Made by a program: the position numbers and the translations under genes. Shown here piece after piece: positions 9,201-15,826 of a stretch of 32,900 nucleotides of DNA. The notes under the pieces were generated by a model that did no database searches, had not been told where the DNA came from, and saw nothing but the letters and a program-made list of their open reading frames with translations. Every line of letters begins with the position of its first letter. Position 1 is the stretch's first letter. This DNA is from Microbacterium sp. (lineage in GTDB: Bacteria > Actinomycetota > Actinomycetes > Actinomycetales > Microbacteriaceae): assembly GCF_029263575.1 (NCBI RefSeq), contig NZ_JAJUFV010000013.1:1-32900 (forward strand), read 5' to 3'.

Positions 9201-10565
9201 GCCGAGGCGGAAAGGGAGAACGAGGCCCGCCGTAGCATCGGCTACCTGTCGGCACGCATCGTCCGTGAGGCGCGTTCTGCCGGTGTGACGCTGATCCTCG
9301 CCGGTCAGGAGCTCAAGAGCGACACCCTCGATGCGATCCCGAACGGCAAGAGCCTCAAGGGGAACATGTCGCGCCTGGTGCTCGGAAAGATGGACCAGTG
9401 GTCGCTCGCGTCCGCCCTCAAGGCGCCGAACGATCTGCCGGATCTGGGCGAGACGATCCCGAAGGGTCGTGGCCTGTTCGAGTCCACATCGGACTCCACC
9501 GCGCAGGCCATCCAGATGTGGTTCGACGCCCCCGATCACGCCGCGTCGTCGATCGAGCACATCGAGCAGGTGCGCGACCGGCTTCCCGAGTCGGAGCGGA
9601 TCGACTTCGCGGAGATGGCGGCAGAGACCACTGACGACGGCACGCCGATCCACGGGCGTCTGATTGATGAGGAAGACGACTGGGAGATCGAAGAGCCCGT
9701 CCCGCTCGAGCCCAGCGAGGACGACGAAGTGCTGCCGTCCCTGTCGCTAGATCTGTCGGAGCTGCCGGATGAACCGGCCGAGGACGACGAAGTGCTGCCG
9801 CCGTTGTCGCTGGATCTGTCCGCGTTCGGCGAGTCGGGCGCCAGCGACATCGACGTCGATGAGGAAGACGACGATGAGGAGCCGTTCGATACCGGCGAGA
9901 TCGCCGTCCCCGTCCGTGAGGACGACGCTGCAGGACAGTACCCGTGGCCCGACGGCGCGGACCCTGTCGAGAACGGCGAGGACGCGCCGCGCGTCCCGCT
10001 GAGTGCCGAGCGCATCCCCGACACGGACCCGACGACGCACCGCCCGTTCGGCTTCGACGACACCGATGAGCCCGAAGAGGACATCTCGGCGGGCGAGACG
10101 GACACGGCGCGCCCCGAGGAGGACACGACGCCCGGGCCGGTGGTGTTCACCGCGAACGGCATCGACATCCCCGACGCGGTCCCGGTCACGCCGATCGTCG
10201 AGACGCCCGAGGTGGTGACGAAGATCGTCGCCGTCGACCGGATCCTCACCTGGCTGCGGGCGCACCCGCACGTCACCGACGCGATCTGGGTCACCGGTGC
10301 GGCACGTACACACGGACGGAAGGCGACAGACGCCGCCGCCGATCTCGGTGTGACGATGCGCGTCTACCTGCCCGACGCGTACCGCGCCGAACTCGCCTCA
10401 CCGCAGGCGACGCCCGAACCCGCCACGGAGAACGTGCCGGTTCCGCACGCGACCTCGGAGCCTCCCGCAAACCTGGGGATGTTCCCGACAGGCGACCCGA
10501 CGGCGACAGCCCCGGCACTGTTCGCCGACGAGACGACGCACCGGGACGGCCCGAACGTGTTCTGA
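6258..10565 (+). CDS. Large membrane FtsK/SpoIIIE-type DNA translocase (conjugation coupling motor)
   Basis: About 1435 residues. ATG 6258 is preferred over ATG 6255 because AAGGGAG (6245-6251) is then 6 nt away. Two hydrophobic segments lie near residues 18-58, and three or four more between about 118 and 260, anchoring the protein in the membrane. A long soluble middle follows. Walker A is GGTGSGKS (about 859-866), Walker B is HIVVFIDE (Asp about 955), and a downstream strand reads LILAGQELKS. Residues from about 1130 are highly acidic and include two copies of a 21-residue EDDEVLP...SLSLDLS unit. A separate C-terminal piece (about 1315-1380) is folded-looking. The protein would pump DNA through the membrane as the transfer coupling ATPase, comparable to TcpA/TraB-type motors. 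It is the last gene of the family A operon starting at 5485. Confidence 0.85.
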   Translation: MATTRKPQKPPRPNLAPLGVGIAVVFTVAALFVRLPGFVVLWLGMWVAALLAAGPAFLTGKKDAAGNPTPGSEKEQRQVDRFAMWRSLRWRMLVPNGEWLLNDRDTLSSDANNPQAPFWKRILLFAGWVLVPQQFGTIAAVCVAVVAFTFPTDRLDLMGVWPGSTVLLAVLDAVAVYVVARQLEAALRRTAAPSDPKPPVTVTEARRVDRWWLGAAVAAGAGIATGFAVFVVLDLLGWAWLFWPAVLTYVFAGATVAAVVLRKMWAGRILEDWANTVEARAGWDERWTQLRRDPAPHLLSHTRVGDGAHPIVIDRFEARAPFDAGQAVKDHPKIAPTVGAGVRVSILFEENIDSSGQVVTGTKHPLRFSVVAWPVDFHVDITSPDVDPDLLSLAWRCAIADGVQDVGGVQPMLLDVQPLHDPDASTTEDGEPATAAWGFQYNPAEAMTFPMLTAHVEERLGIDMIPTETALVYGGALDSDGIRTVWADPDTPEELRRQRVEARWGQRWTDVLKQGEQAPFIEHVAYETGTLPSGDTIESQPFLLPEGQEPVKYLSASKRDALTSTLQNPGWVSVASWQHWMEGGRSGERHQGAIVVRWSPAPLPKNPARIVPARVGADMEAVRWVVEAAINDGFDAAKLARPEVIAAKALTTPRSEEHIWDVTLRLYGGVTLADVKRVAEKIRQGMGSCAWLRVTGHEEGCRVVAGANPLIGDVTFTRPAAQQDCVRLNWEQAFTDTQVVSYSTGQTPELVQVSPMPKNEKVLEHIFRIPEGSGLSMGSITGARKKLLPATGNMWMSVSAGEEANLVRVLTCTEYPLPFPAPVDWDEVYESTAIPFASATTGEPIIYDWREDPHLLVLGGTGSGKSAGSMNLINGAIIRGCDVYLADPEKFGADFRYASPWLKGMALTVFEASAMMEHVYAEVKRRKKLNGDHGVTSYTNLPEDIRPRHIVVFIDEFTSLMAVSKLAKLPQNASPDAQAKHAEAERENEARRSIGYLSARIVREARSAGVTLILAGQELKSDTLDAIPNGKSLKGNMSRLVLGKMDQWSLASALKAPNDLPDLGETIPKGRGLFESTSDSTAQAIQMWFDAPDHAASSIEHIEQVRDRLPESERIDFAEMAAETTDDGTPIHGRLIDEEDDWEIEEPVPLEPSEDDEVLPSLSLDLSELPDEPAEDDEVLPPLSLDLSAFGESGASDIDVDEEDDDEEPFDTGEIAVPVREDDAAGQYPWPDGADPVENGEDAPRVPLSAERIPDTDPTTHRPFGFDDTDEPEEDISAGETDTARPEEDTTPGPVVFTANGIDIPDAVPVTPIVETPEVVTKIVAVDRILTWLRAHPHVTDAIWVTGAARTHGRKATDAAADLGVTMRVYLPDAYRAELASPQATPEPATENVPVPHATSEPPANLGMFPTGDPTATAPALFADETTHRDGPNVF
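9717..9842 (+). repeat. 63-bp tandem repeat (two units) in the acidic tail of the FtsK-like gene
   Basis: The 21-base block beginning GAGGACGACGAAGTGC occurs at 9717-9737 and again at 9780-9800, exactly 63 bp (21 codons) apart, with related sequence filling each unit. At protein level the unit is an EDDEVLP motif followed by SLSLDLS. A short repeated acidic linear motif suggests a flexible binding tail. Confidence 0.8.
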
Positions 10566-10618
10566 CCGCGCATGAGGGATCCGAAACCGCGTCAGGACTA
10601 CAGGAAGGACACCCGCTC

Positions 10619-11368
10619 ATGATGGGTGCATCTCACGCGATCAGCGGCGCCGCCGTGTGGGTCGCGATCACCACTCCCGCTGCGGGCTTCGGCATCTTGT
10701 CGGTCGACCCGATCGAACGCATCGCCGGAGCGATCGTGTGCGCTGGAGCCGCTCTGTTGCCGGACGCCGACCATCCGAACGCGACCATCGCCTACTCGGT
10801 TCCCGGCGGCTCCTTGGTGACCGGAGCGATTGGGAAGGCCACCGGCGGGCATCGGAAGGGCATGCACTCGCTGCTCGCCGTCGTCGGGGTCCTGGCCGCG
10901 GCGATCGCGCTCTCGCACGTGACGTTCACCCCCGACGGGTGGGACACCGCCATTCAGGTCGGGGCGGGCATCATGGCCGCGGCGTGCATCGCGTTCGCGG
11001 TGAAGGTGCTGCACCTGGCCCGTTCGTGGCTGGTGGCGTGGCTGACGGGGATCGTCGCGGCCGGGATCACGTCGTGGTTCTTCCCGTCGCACACATGGTG
11101 GCTGCCGGTCTGTCTCACGGTCGGCTACTTCGTGCATCTGCTCGGCGACTTCCTCACCGTCGGTGGTGTGCCGTGGCTGTGGCCGATCATGCCGAAGCCG
11201 TCGAAGACCGTCCGTGAGCATCCGATTTGGAAGCAGTTGTGGCGCCCGTTCGGCGGGTTCGCTCTCCCCCTCGTGGGCAAGACCGGATCGTGGCGCGAGC
11301 AGCTCCTCACCGTCGCGATGACGGTCTACGCCGGCTGGGGCGCGACAGTCGGATTCTTCGCCCTCTGA
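10619..11368 (+). CDS. YdjM-like membrane-bound metal-dependent hydrolase
   Basis: 249 residues from ATG 10619 (ATG 10622 also possible), with AGGAAGG at 10602-10608. The N-terminus has SHAISGAAVW, followed by GAALLPDADHPNA (about 42-54) and GGHRKGMHSLL (about 77-87). Later comes YFVHLLGDFLTVGG. These His/Asp motifs, interleaved with four or more hydrophobic helices, are the signature of the YdjM/LexA-regulated family of inner-membrane putative metal-dependent hydrolases (PF04307-type). The substrate is unknown. The gene sits between the transfer operon and repA. A CATGAG box with GCG before it (10571-10576) lies in the gap at a family B-like distance, but without a good -35 match. Confidence 0.8.
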   Translation: MMGASHAISGAAVWVAITTPAAGFGILSVDPIERIAGAIVCAGAALLPDADHPNATIAYSVPGGSLVTGAIGKATGGHRKGMHSLLAVVGVLAAAIALSHVTFTPDGWDTAIQVGAGIMAAACIAFAVKVLHLARSWLVAWLTGIVAAGITSWFFPSHTWWLPVCLTVGYFVHLLGDFLTVGGVPWLWPIMPKPSKTVREHPIWKQLWRPFGGFALPLVGKTGSWREQLLTVAMTVYAGWGATVGFFAL

Positions 11369-11412
11369 CCGGCATCGACGCCCGCTGACCACTGGACCCG
11401 ACACGGGACCGT

Positions 11413-11441
11413 ACCGGGATCGGTGGGTGGGTACGCATGAT
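11413..11441 (+). promoter_or_regulatory. Family B promoter of repA
   Basis: ACCGGG (11413-11418), 17 bp, CATGAT (11436-11441). The flanks GTACCGGGATCGGTG and CGCATGATG are shared with the copies at 27079 and 30238. The predicted start of transcription near 11448 leaves a 40-nt leader that ends with GAAGGAA before GTG 11488. The ATG at 11437 lies inside the -10-like box and so is unlikely to be used. Confidence 0.6.
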
Positions 11442-11487
11442 GCCCCCAACGCTGCATATCGCGGCGATGTCGACCGAAGGAACCGCA

Positions 11488-12426
11488 GTGGACTACGAAC
11501 CCGAGGCACTGTTCTCGATCTCCGAGCCTGAGCAGCAGATGCTCGAGACCGTCAATACGACTCTGCAGAAGCCGCAGGTCGATGAGATGGAGATGCTGTT
11601 CACGTCCCCCATGTGGGCGCGGTTCTCCTTCCCGCACCGGGATCAGGGCCTTGCCCGCGAATGGCAAGTCCGCAATGGCGATCAGGTGTTGCAGCTCTCG
11701 GTCCGGTCGACGCCCAACCGTGACGGCTCATCGACACCGAATCGCATCCCCTACGGGATCATCCCCCGCTCTCTCATGGCGTATCTGGTGACGACCTATC
11801 TGCACACCGGCGAGCCGATCATCGACCTCGGCACGTCACGGAACCAGTTCTTCAAGCTGCTCGGGATGCACAACAGCGCCGCACAGATGAAGCGCGCGAT
11901 CCGTCAGATCGATTACGTCGCGGCGTGCAACATCAGCGTGTTCCGGTTCGCGTCGACAGATGACATCGAAGGCACGGAGATGACCAACGCGAACGTCGCG
12001 AAGAAGGTCATCTGGGCAGAGCGCACAGCGGGCGGCAAGCAGACGGACTGGGCGACGCGGATCGTTCTCGATCCGACATTCGTGGAAGAGATCGCCAAGG
12101 AGCCGATGCCGTTGTCTGCCGCGGATCTTCGCCAGCTCGGGTCTTCGACGATCGCGTTCGACATCTACGTGTGGCTCACCTACCGGCTGTGGCAGATCAA
12201 GGGCCCAACCCGAGTCACCTGGCAGCAGCTGCACGCGCAGTTCGGCTCCGGGTATGCACGCCTGCGGGACTTCCGGGGGAAGTTCCTCGAAGCACTCGGG
12301 CACGTCAAGACGGTCTATACCGATGCGAACGTGTCAGTGCCCGATGGGAAGGACTACATCGTCCTCCACCCGTCCCGCCCGCGGATCGCACCGCTGTCGA
12401 AGAAGGGCGCCCTCGAGCTGCGCTGA
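11488..12426 (+). CDS. repA: RepA-type plasmid replication initiator
   Basis: GTG 11488 is chosen because GAAGGAA (11476-11482) lies 5 nt upstream; earlier in-frame ATGs at 11437, 11440 and 11467 lack one, and the first two overlap the promoter. The product is 312 residues. Residues 87-100 (IPYGIIPRSLMAYL), followed by IIDLGTSRNQFFKLLGM (about 111-127), are the conserved core of the plasmid RepA family (RepA_C, PF04796-type). A long winged-helix-like region follows, including the segment LRQLGSSTIAFDIYVWLTYRLW and TRVTWQQLHAQFG. The initiator would bind the iterons that lie about 170-340 bp beyond its stop codon and recruit host DnaA and helicase. A hairpin directly after the gene separates it from the origin. 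Confidence 0.85.
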   Translation: MDYEPEALFSISEPEQQMLETVNTTLQKPQVDEMEMLFTSPMWARFSFPHRDQGLAREWQVRNGDQVLQLSVRSTPNRDGSSTPNRIPYGIIPRSLMAYLVTTYLHTGEPIIDLGTSRNQFFKLLGMHNSAAQMKRAIRQIDYVAACNISVFRFASTDDIEGTEMTNANVAKKVIWAERTAGGKQTDWATRIVLDPTFVEEIAKEPMPLSAADLRQLGSSTIAFDIYVWLTYRLWQIKGPTRVTWQQLHAQFGSGYARLRDFRGKFLEALGHVKTVYTDANVSVPDGKDYIVLHPSRPRIAPLSKKGALELR

Positions 12427-12440
12427 CCGAGTGAAGGATG

Positions 12441-12474
12441 TGAGGGGCGACAGGTGCTTGCCTGTCGCCCCTCA
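12441..12474 (+). terminator. Terminator hairpin after repA
   Basis: A 14-bp perfect stem (12441-12454 paired with 12461-12474, GC-rich, TGAGGGGCGACAGG on the left) around a 6-nt loop, 14 bp after the repA stop codon. There is no U-run, which is common in GC-rich actinobacteria. It would keep repA transcripts from running through the iterons. Confidence 0.75.
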
Positions 12475-12594
12475 GCTGTGTACTGAGGAGCACATGCCGT
12501 TCCGCGACAGGATCGCGCCCGATGCCCGGCGCGGTCATCGGGCGGCGGTCGATCAGCACTGGCGAGTGTCATCGAAGCGCCGGCGGCGGAGGGG

Positions 12595-12660
12595 GCGCGA
12601 CCAAAATCCACACCCCCTGAGCGCGACCAAAATCCACACCCCGCGACCGGAATCCATAGC
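12595..12660 (+). repeat. Iterons, forward arm (two exact and one degenerate copy)
   Basis: GCGCGACCAAAATCCACAC followed by CCC at 12595-12616 and 12621-12642 (identical), then a diverged copy at 12641-12660 starting CCGCGACCGGAATCCA. Starts are 26 and 20 bp apart. These are likely RepA binding sites. Confidence 0.85.
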
Positions 12661-12673
12661 AGCGGCGAGAGGC

Positions 12674-12682
12674 TGTGGATAA
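12674..12682 (-). promoter_or_regulatory. DnaA box
   Basis: TGTGGATAA on the plus strand is a perfect TTATCCACA on the minus strand, the consensus DnaA box. It lies between the two oppositely oriented iteron arms, as expected in an iteron-controlled origin. Confidence 0.8.
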
Positions 12683-12702
12683 CCCTCGATTCGCGAACTT
12701 TC

Positions 12703-12766
12703 GGTGTGGACTTTGGTCGCGCCCCCTGTGGAGTTTGGTCGCGCCTAGTGTGGACTTTGGTCGCGC
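12703..12766 (-). repeat. Iterons, inverted arm (three copies at 22-bp spacing)
   Basis: The reverse complement of the forward iteron, GTGTGGACTTTGGTCGCGC, ends at 12722, 12744 and 12766. The copies are exactly 22 bp (about two helical turns) apart, so bound RepA would line up on one face of the DNA. The middle copy (12726-12744) has two changes. Confidence 0.85.
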
Positions 12767-12840
12767 CCTCTCCACTTTTTCCCCTGGTCGCTGGTTATTT
12801 CTAGAGGGCCCCAAGTAGTTCTCTCAAGTAGCTCTCTCAA

Positions 12841-13246
12841 TCCAGTGGTTACGTACCAGCGGTAGGTCACCAGCGCGCACGCGCGCGAGAGCTGAGCTCG
12901 AATCGGCAGCTTCCTGCCTGGCCTGTCTCGCATCGTGGCTGCCGCGCACCGCTTCGCGGTGCTTGCCATCAGATGGTGTGGTCCAGTTGGCAGCTGGGTC
13001 ACCGTGCCACTACCGCACCGCTCTAGCCTCTGGTCTCGATGCAGTCACGACGGTGGTCGCTCTGGGAAGCATTCTCGGAACGGGTGCTTCGTCGTCTCGG
13101 TTTCCGGGGTGCTCCTTCCGCAGCTGGCCTCAGGAAGCGCCTCGCGGGGGCCATGGAGCGGTTCTGGGCCTTCATTGGCCCCGTCCTGCCCTCAGTGGCT
13201 TCTATCGCGCCTGTGGGCCGCACAGCGGCTTTGGTGTGACACATGA
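12841..13246. other. Gap of about 400 bp with no convincing gene
   Basis: The segment between the origin and the terminator of the minus-strand operon has short open frames, but none with a ribosome binding site or recognisable protein. A small hairpin (GCACCGC, 12946-12952, paired with GCGGTGC, 12956-12962, loop TTC) is visible. The position next to oriV would suit a partition site, a copy-control RNA or a transfer origin, but I see no direct sign of any of these. Confidence 0.4.
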
Positions 13247-13306
13247 AGGTGCCCCGCCGGCTTACGAGTCGAACGGAGGAAGTCCTCGTGAACCGGCGGG
13301 GCACCT
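13247..13306. terminator. Long inverted repeat ending the minus-strand nuclease operon
   Basis: A 14-bp perfect inverted repeat (AGGTGCCCCGCCGG at 13247-13260; its complement at 13293-13306) with a 32-nt spacer that can itself pair (ACGAG with CTCGT; GAGGA with TCCTC). It lies 17 bp beyond the stop codon of the minus-strand gene ending at 13324. A terminator is the simplest reading; a protein-binding inverted repeat is possible. Confidence 0.6.
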
Positions 13307-13323
13307 GGCCTGAGCAGGACGGG

Positions 13324-14133
13324 TCAGCCCTGCCAGGGGGCTCGCTGACCGCCGTTGCCCGCCTGCGGCCGGCCCGGAGCGCCGTAGCCACCCTGCGGGG
13401 GCTGGCCCTGCTGGTACTGGGGAGCACCACCCGCCTGCGGCGGCTGCTCCTGCACGTACTGTCCCTGCGGGGGCTGGGCGGCGCCCGCCCGCTGGGGGTT
13501 GCGGCGGGCGAGCTTGTCGAGCTTCGCCGCGATCTTCTGGTCGAAGTCGCCGAGAGCCGACCAGTTCACCATCTGAGCACCCTGGGCGAGCTTCGCCTCG
13601 AGCGTCTCGTTCGTGTCGTCGCCGGTGACGTGCAGAGCAGCGAACTCCGGGTGCGGACCGTATGAGATCGCCGACCGGAGCATCGACGCCTTCGTGCCCT
13701 TGGCGGTCTTCTCGTTCATGCGGGTCACCAGCACCTGGTGACCGAGCATCCGCACGTACTCGTTGGCCTGCGCGAGCACGCGGCGACGGTTCCGGCCGCG
13801 CGCCATGCCGAGCTTGACCAGTTCGAACTTCCCGTCGGGGTTCGAGCTGTTCGGCGCCGACCGGAGAGCGAGCACGGGACGCTGGGACGTGGTCTCCATG
13901 TCGACGTAGAGGATCGTCGCCGTGAACGGCTTGTTGACGTCGGTGACGGTTTCGCCCCAGTAGTGCTCGATCTCGTCGATCGTGCGCATTGCCGCCGAGC
14001 CGGGCATCATCGCGTCCGCGATCCGCTCGATCTGCGAGGCGACCTCGGTGTCGGTTGCGCCCTGACCGGCCGCGTTGAACGCGGCGAGGATGATCTGCTG
14101 GCGCGTGTCGGGCGTGAAGGTGATGTTGTCCAT
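13324..14133 (-). CDS. Protein with a G/Q/P-rich disordered tail, partner of the Cas4-like nuclease (possible ssDNA-binding protein)
   Basis: ATG at 14133, preceded by GGAAGGAA 8 nt upstream, gives 269 residues. The first 200 residues look folded; a beta-rich middle (about 65-150: FTATILYVDMETTSQRPVLAL, FELVKLGMA, YVRMLGHQVLVTRM) could be an OB-like barrel. The last 55 residues are glutamine/glycine/proline repeats (QPPQG, QYQQGQPPQGG) ending PWQG. This resembles the linker of single-strand-binding proteins but lacks their acidic DDxPF tip. The gene follows the nuclease gene by 22 bp in an operon and is followed by a terminator. A role in single-strand handling with the nuclease is suggested by layout only; no family was recognised. 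Confidence 0.7.
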   Translation of the reverse strand: MDNITFTPDTRQQIILAAFNAAGQGATDTEVASQIERIADAMMPGSAAMRTIDEIEHYWGETVTDVNKPFTATILYVDMETTSQRPVLALRSAPNSSNPDGKFELVKLGMARGRNRRRVLAQANEYVRMLGHQVLVTRMNEKTAKGTKASMLRSAISYGPHPEFAALHVTGDDTNETLEAKLAQGAQMVNWSALGDFDQKIAAKLDKLARRNPQRAGAAQPPQGQYVQEQPPQAGGAPQYQQGQPPQGGYGAPGRPQAGNGGQRAPWQG

Positions 14134-14155
14134 GAGATGGGTTCCTTCCGGGATG

Positions 14156-14647
14156 TCAGGCCGACGCGAGGGCCTGGTAAGCGGTGGAGTGGCGTACATC
14201 GTCCTGACGGTCGTGCAGGGCGAGAGCGATCTGGGCGGACTTCCACACCACGGTCTTGGCCTGCTGGATCCAGGCTTCCACCTCGGCGAGAGACTTGCCG
14301 AGAGGGAACGGGTGCGATTCGAGGACGTCGAAGAGGAGCCCGCGAAGGCGCGGGTTGAGTCCGTGCTGCAGTCGCGTGGTGTTCGTGAACTGGAACTGCA
14401 CGTCGGCGATGATCATCGCGAACGTCTCCGCGAGGGCGGCGACCGTCTGCGGTGACGGTTCGACGCCGGTGGCGTTCAGGTGTCGGAACGCCATGCCCGT
14501 GAATGAGAACGACGCCTGCACACCGTAGGAGGCCAGGTTGCGCTCCTGCGGGGCACCGGGATGGGTCGGTTCGACGTACTCGAGGTACGGGGCGGCGTCC
14601 GGTACGGGGCGCCGCATCGGGGTGACGTTGGGGGTCGGCATCGACAT
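14156..14647 (-). CDS. Possible separately translated C-terminal domain of the Cas4-like protein
   Basis: Inside the nuclease gene, in frame, the minus strand reads GAACGGAGAGATCATG, with GGAG 5 nt before the ATG at 14647. The same arrangement, GAACGGAGACATCATG, starts the DUF932 gene at 30119. Initiation here would give a 163-residue protein, MSMPTPNVTPMRRP onward, matching the domain after the disordered linker. A family B-like box pair, ACGGGG - 17 bp - CATGAG (14766-14738 on the minus strand), lies about 90 bp upstream. Either two genes were fused by loss of a stop codon, or both long and short forms are made. The domain is not recognised. Confidence 0.4.
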   Translation of the reverse strand: MSMPTPNVTPMRRPVPDAAPYLEYVEPTHPGAPQERNLASYGVQASFSFTGMAFRHLNATGVEPSPQTVAALAETFAMIIADVQFQFTNTTRLQHGLNPRLRGLLFDVLESHPFPLGKSLAEVEAWIQQAKTVVWKSAQIALALHDRQDDVRHSTAYQALASA

Positions 14648-15787
14648 GATCTCTCCGTTCTTCTCCCCCGCCTCTGCGGGGGCTGCTTCCTCTATGCGCG
14701 GGTCCGTTGACGTGTCCTGCGCGGCTGCTTCGGGATCCTCATGCGCGGGCGCCGGCAGGCCCCGTGGGGCGGACTCGAGGCGACGGATCCCGAGCTCTTC
14801 TGCCGTCCACAGCGTCTGCACGTTCTTCTCGGCCTTCTTGCCGTAGATGACAGCGGACGGGCAGGAGCGGGCGAGCGGGCACCAGCCGCACAGCACTGAC
14901 GGGTTCGTCGGGAAGCGGGCTTTGTCGACGTACGCGTGCATGTCGTCCCACGCCGTCGACAGGAACTCGATCGATTCGGCGGTCTCGTCCTCTCCGAGGG
15001 GCACGGTCCGGTACGAGCCGCCCGTGTCGGCGTTGGTGGCCTTCCCGACCAGTGCGGGGAAGATGAGTCTCATCTCGGAGACCTTCTCGCCGGTGGCCTG
15101 TTCGATGGCGTGCGCGTAGATGCGGCCCTGGTCGGCGTACGTGTCGCGGTGATCGTCTCGCGGGTTGAGTTTCTTGTCGGAGGCGACCTTCCAGTCGTCG
15201 ACGCGGAGGCTCCCGTCGGGGAGGCGGATCATTCGGTCGACGGTGACGGTGATCGGCACGTCGTCCCCGACGGTGGTGAAGAACCTCGTCTCCGTGCCCT
15301 CCACCTGCACGTCGCGGGGGTCCTCGAGGCTGAACACGCCGAGCAGCGATGCGTAGACCGTCTCGATCCACCGCGTCTTGTCGCGGGCGGCGCGGGCGGT
15401 GGTGTCGTAGTCGGGGTCGTCTGCGAGCTCGTCGCGGTAGAGCCCTTCACGGTCGATGCGGCGGGTGATCTTCTCGGGCGCCCACACGTGGTCGGCGCGC
15501 TGCTCGACCTGTCCGCGCAGGGCGCGCTCGGTGCGGCTGGCGGCGGGCAGCTGGTAGAACGCGTCGAGCACTTCGTGCGCTTCGATGCCGATCTCTCGCT
15601 CCCCGAACGGGTCCGCCTGTGTCGGCAGGAGCGACCTGACGAAGGAGGCAGGGCACTGTTCGAGTGTCGTGGCGACGCTGATGGACATGCGCTTGCGTCG
15701 CAGCTTCTCGGCGGCGCTCCGGTCGGTGAGGACGAGGGCGCCGTCAGGCGTCCACGCTGCGTCCGGCAGCAGGGGCGTGGTCGTCAT
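14156..15787 (-). CDS. Cas4/RecB-like Fe-S PD-(D/E)XK nuclease with an extra C-terminal domain
   Basis: ATG at 15787, with GGAGGAA 6 nt upstream, gives 543 residues. The nuclease core shows H71 (IEAHEVLDAF), E163/E166, D184 (VTVDRM), and D198 with K200 (RVDDWK). Cysteines C45, C300, C303 and C309 (QCPASF and CGWCPLARSC) form the one-plus-three pattern that holds the 4Fe-4S cluster in Cas4, AddB and related RecB-family exonucleases. A flexible Ala/Glu/Pro linker (about 330-380) joins a second domain (381-543) of unknown family. No CRISPR array or other cas gene is present, so a role in recombination or plasmid DNA end processing is more likely. The linker contains a good internal ribosome binding site and start codon (see the separate entry), hinting at a gene fusion or a second product. 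Confidence 0.85.
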   Translation of the reverse strand: MTTTPLLPDAAWTPDGALVLTDRSAAEKLRRKRMSISVATTLEQCPASFVRSLLPTQADPFGEREIGIEAHEVLDAFYQLPAASRTERALRGQVEQRADHVWAPEKITRRIDREGLYRDELADDPDYDTTARAARDKTRWIETVYASLLGVFSLEDPRDVQVEGTETRFFTTVGDDVPITVTVDRMIRLPDGSLRVDDWKVASDKKLNPRDDHRDTYADQGRIYAHAIEQATGEKVSEMRLIFPALVGKATNADTGGSYRTVPLGEDETAESIEFLSTAWDDMHAYVDKARFPTNPSVLCGWCPLARSCPSAVIYGKKAEKNVQTLWTAEELGIRRLESAPRGLPAPAHEDPEAAAQDTSTDPRIEEAAPAEAGEKNGEIMSMPTPNVTPMRRPVPDAAPYLEYVEPTHPGAPQERNLASYGVQASFSFTGMAFRHLNATGVEPSPQTVAALAETFAMIIADVQFQFTNTTRLQHGLNPRLRGLLFDVLESHPFPLGKSLAEVEAWIQQAKTVVWKSAQIALALHDRQDDVRHSTAYQALASA

Positions 15788-15826
15788 AGGGGGTTCCTCC
15801 ATCGCGTGGGCGTCGCTGTCCCCCAC

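Larger units (their letters stand above)
12595..12840. other. Origin of replication (oriV)
   Basis: The segment combines six iteron copies in two facing arms, a central DnaA box, and a comparatively AT-richer tract after the second arm (CTTTTTCCCC, GGTTATTTCTAGAG). It ends with two tandem copies of a 13-bp unit, CAAGTAGTTCTCT and CAAGTAGCTCTCT (12812-12824 and 12825-12837). Such 13-mers next to iterons often mark the region that melts first. It lies immediately downstream of repA. The origin call is strong; the exact melting site is inferred. Confidence 0.85.

Noticed and set aside
6555..9653. A 1032-codon open frame on the minus strand opposite the FtsK-like gene
   Set aside because: It is an antisense shadow caused by high GC at third codon positions; its translation is Arg/His/Asp-rich without motifs, while the plus strand has clear Walker motifs.
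11437..11487. Longer RepA start at ATG 11437 or 11440
   Set aside because: These codons fall inside the predicted -10 box and lack a ribosome binding site; GTG 11488 has GAAGGAA at good spacing.
12494..12682. A 62-residue frame after a GAGGAG site that runs through the forward iterons
   Set aside because: The spacing to the ATG is only 3 nt, most codons are dictated by the iteron repeats and DnaA box, and it follows the repA terminator.
13039..13239. A possible 66-residue protein (MQSRRWSLWEAFSERVLRRL...)
   Set aside because: No ribosome binding site, no promoter box at the right distance and no recognisable pattern; not enough to call a gene.
14156..15787. CRISPR-Cas adaptation locus, because of the Cas4-like nuclease
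   Set aside because: No repeat-spacer array, no cas1 or cas2, and the protein has an unrelated C-terminal domain.
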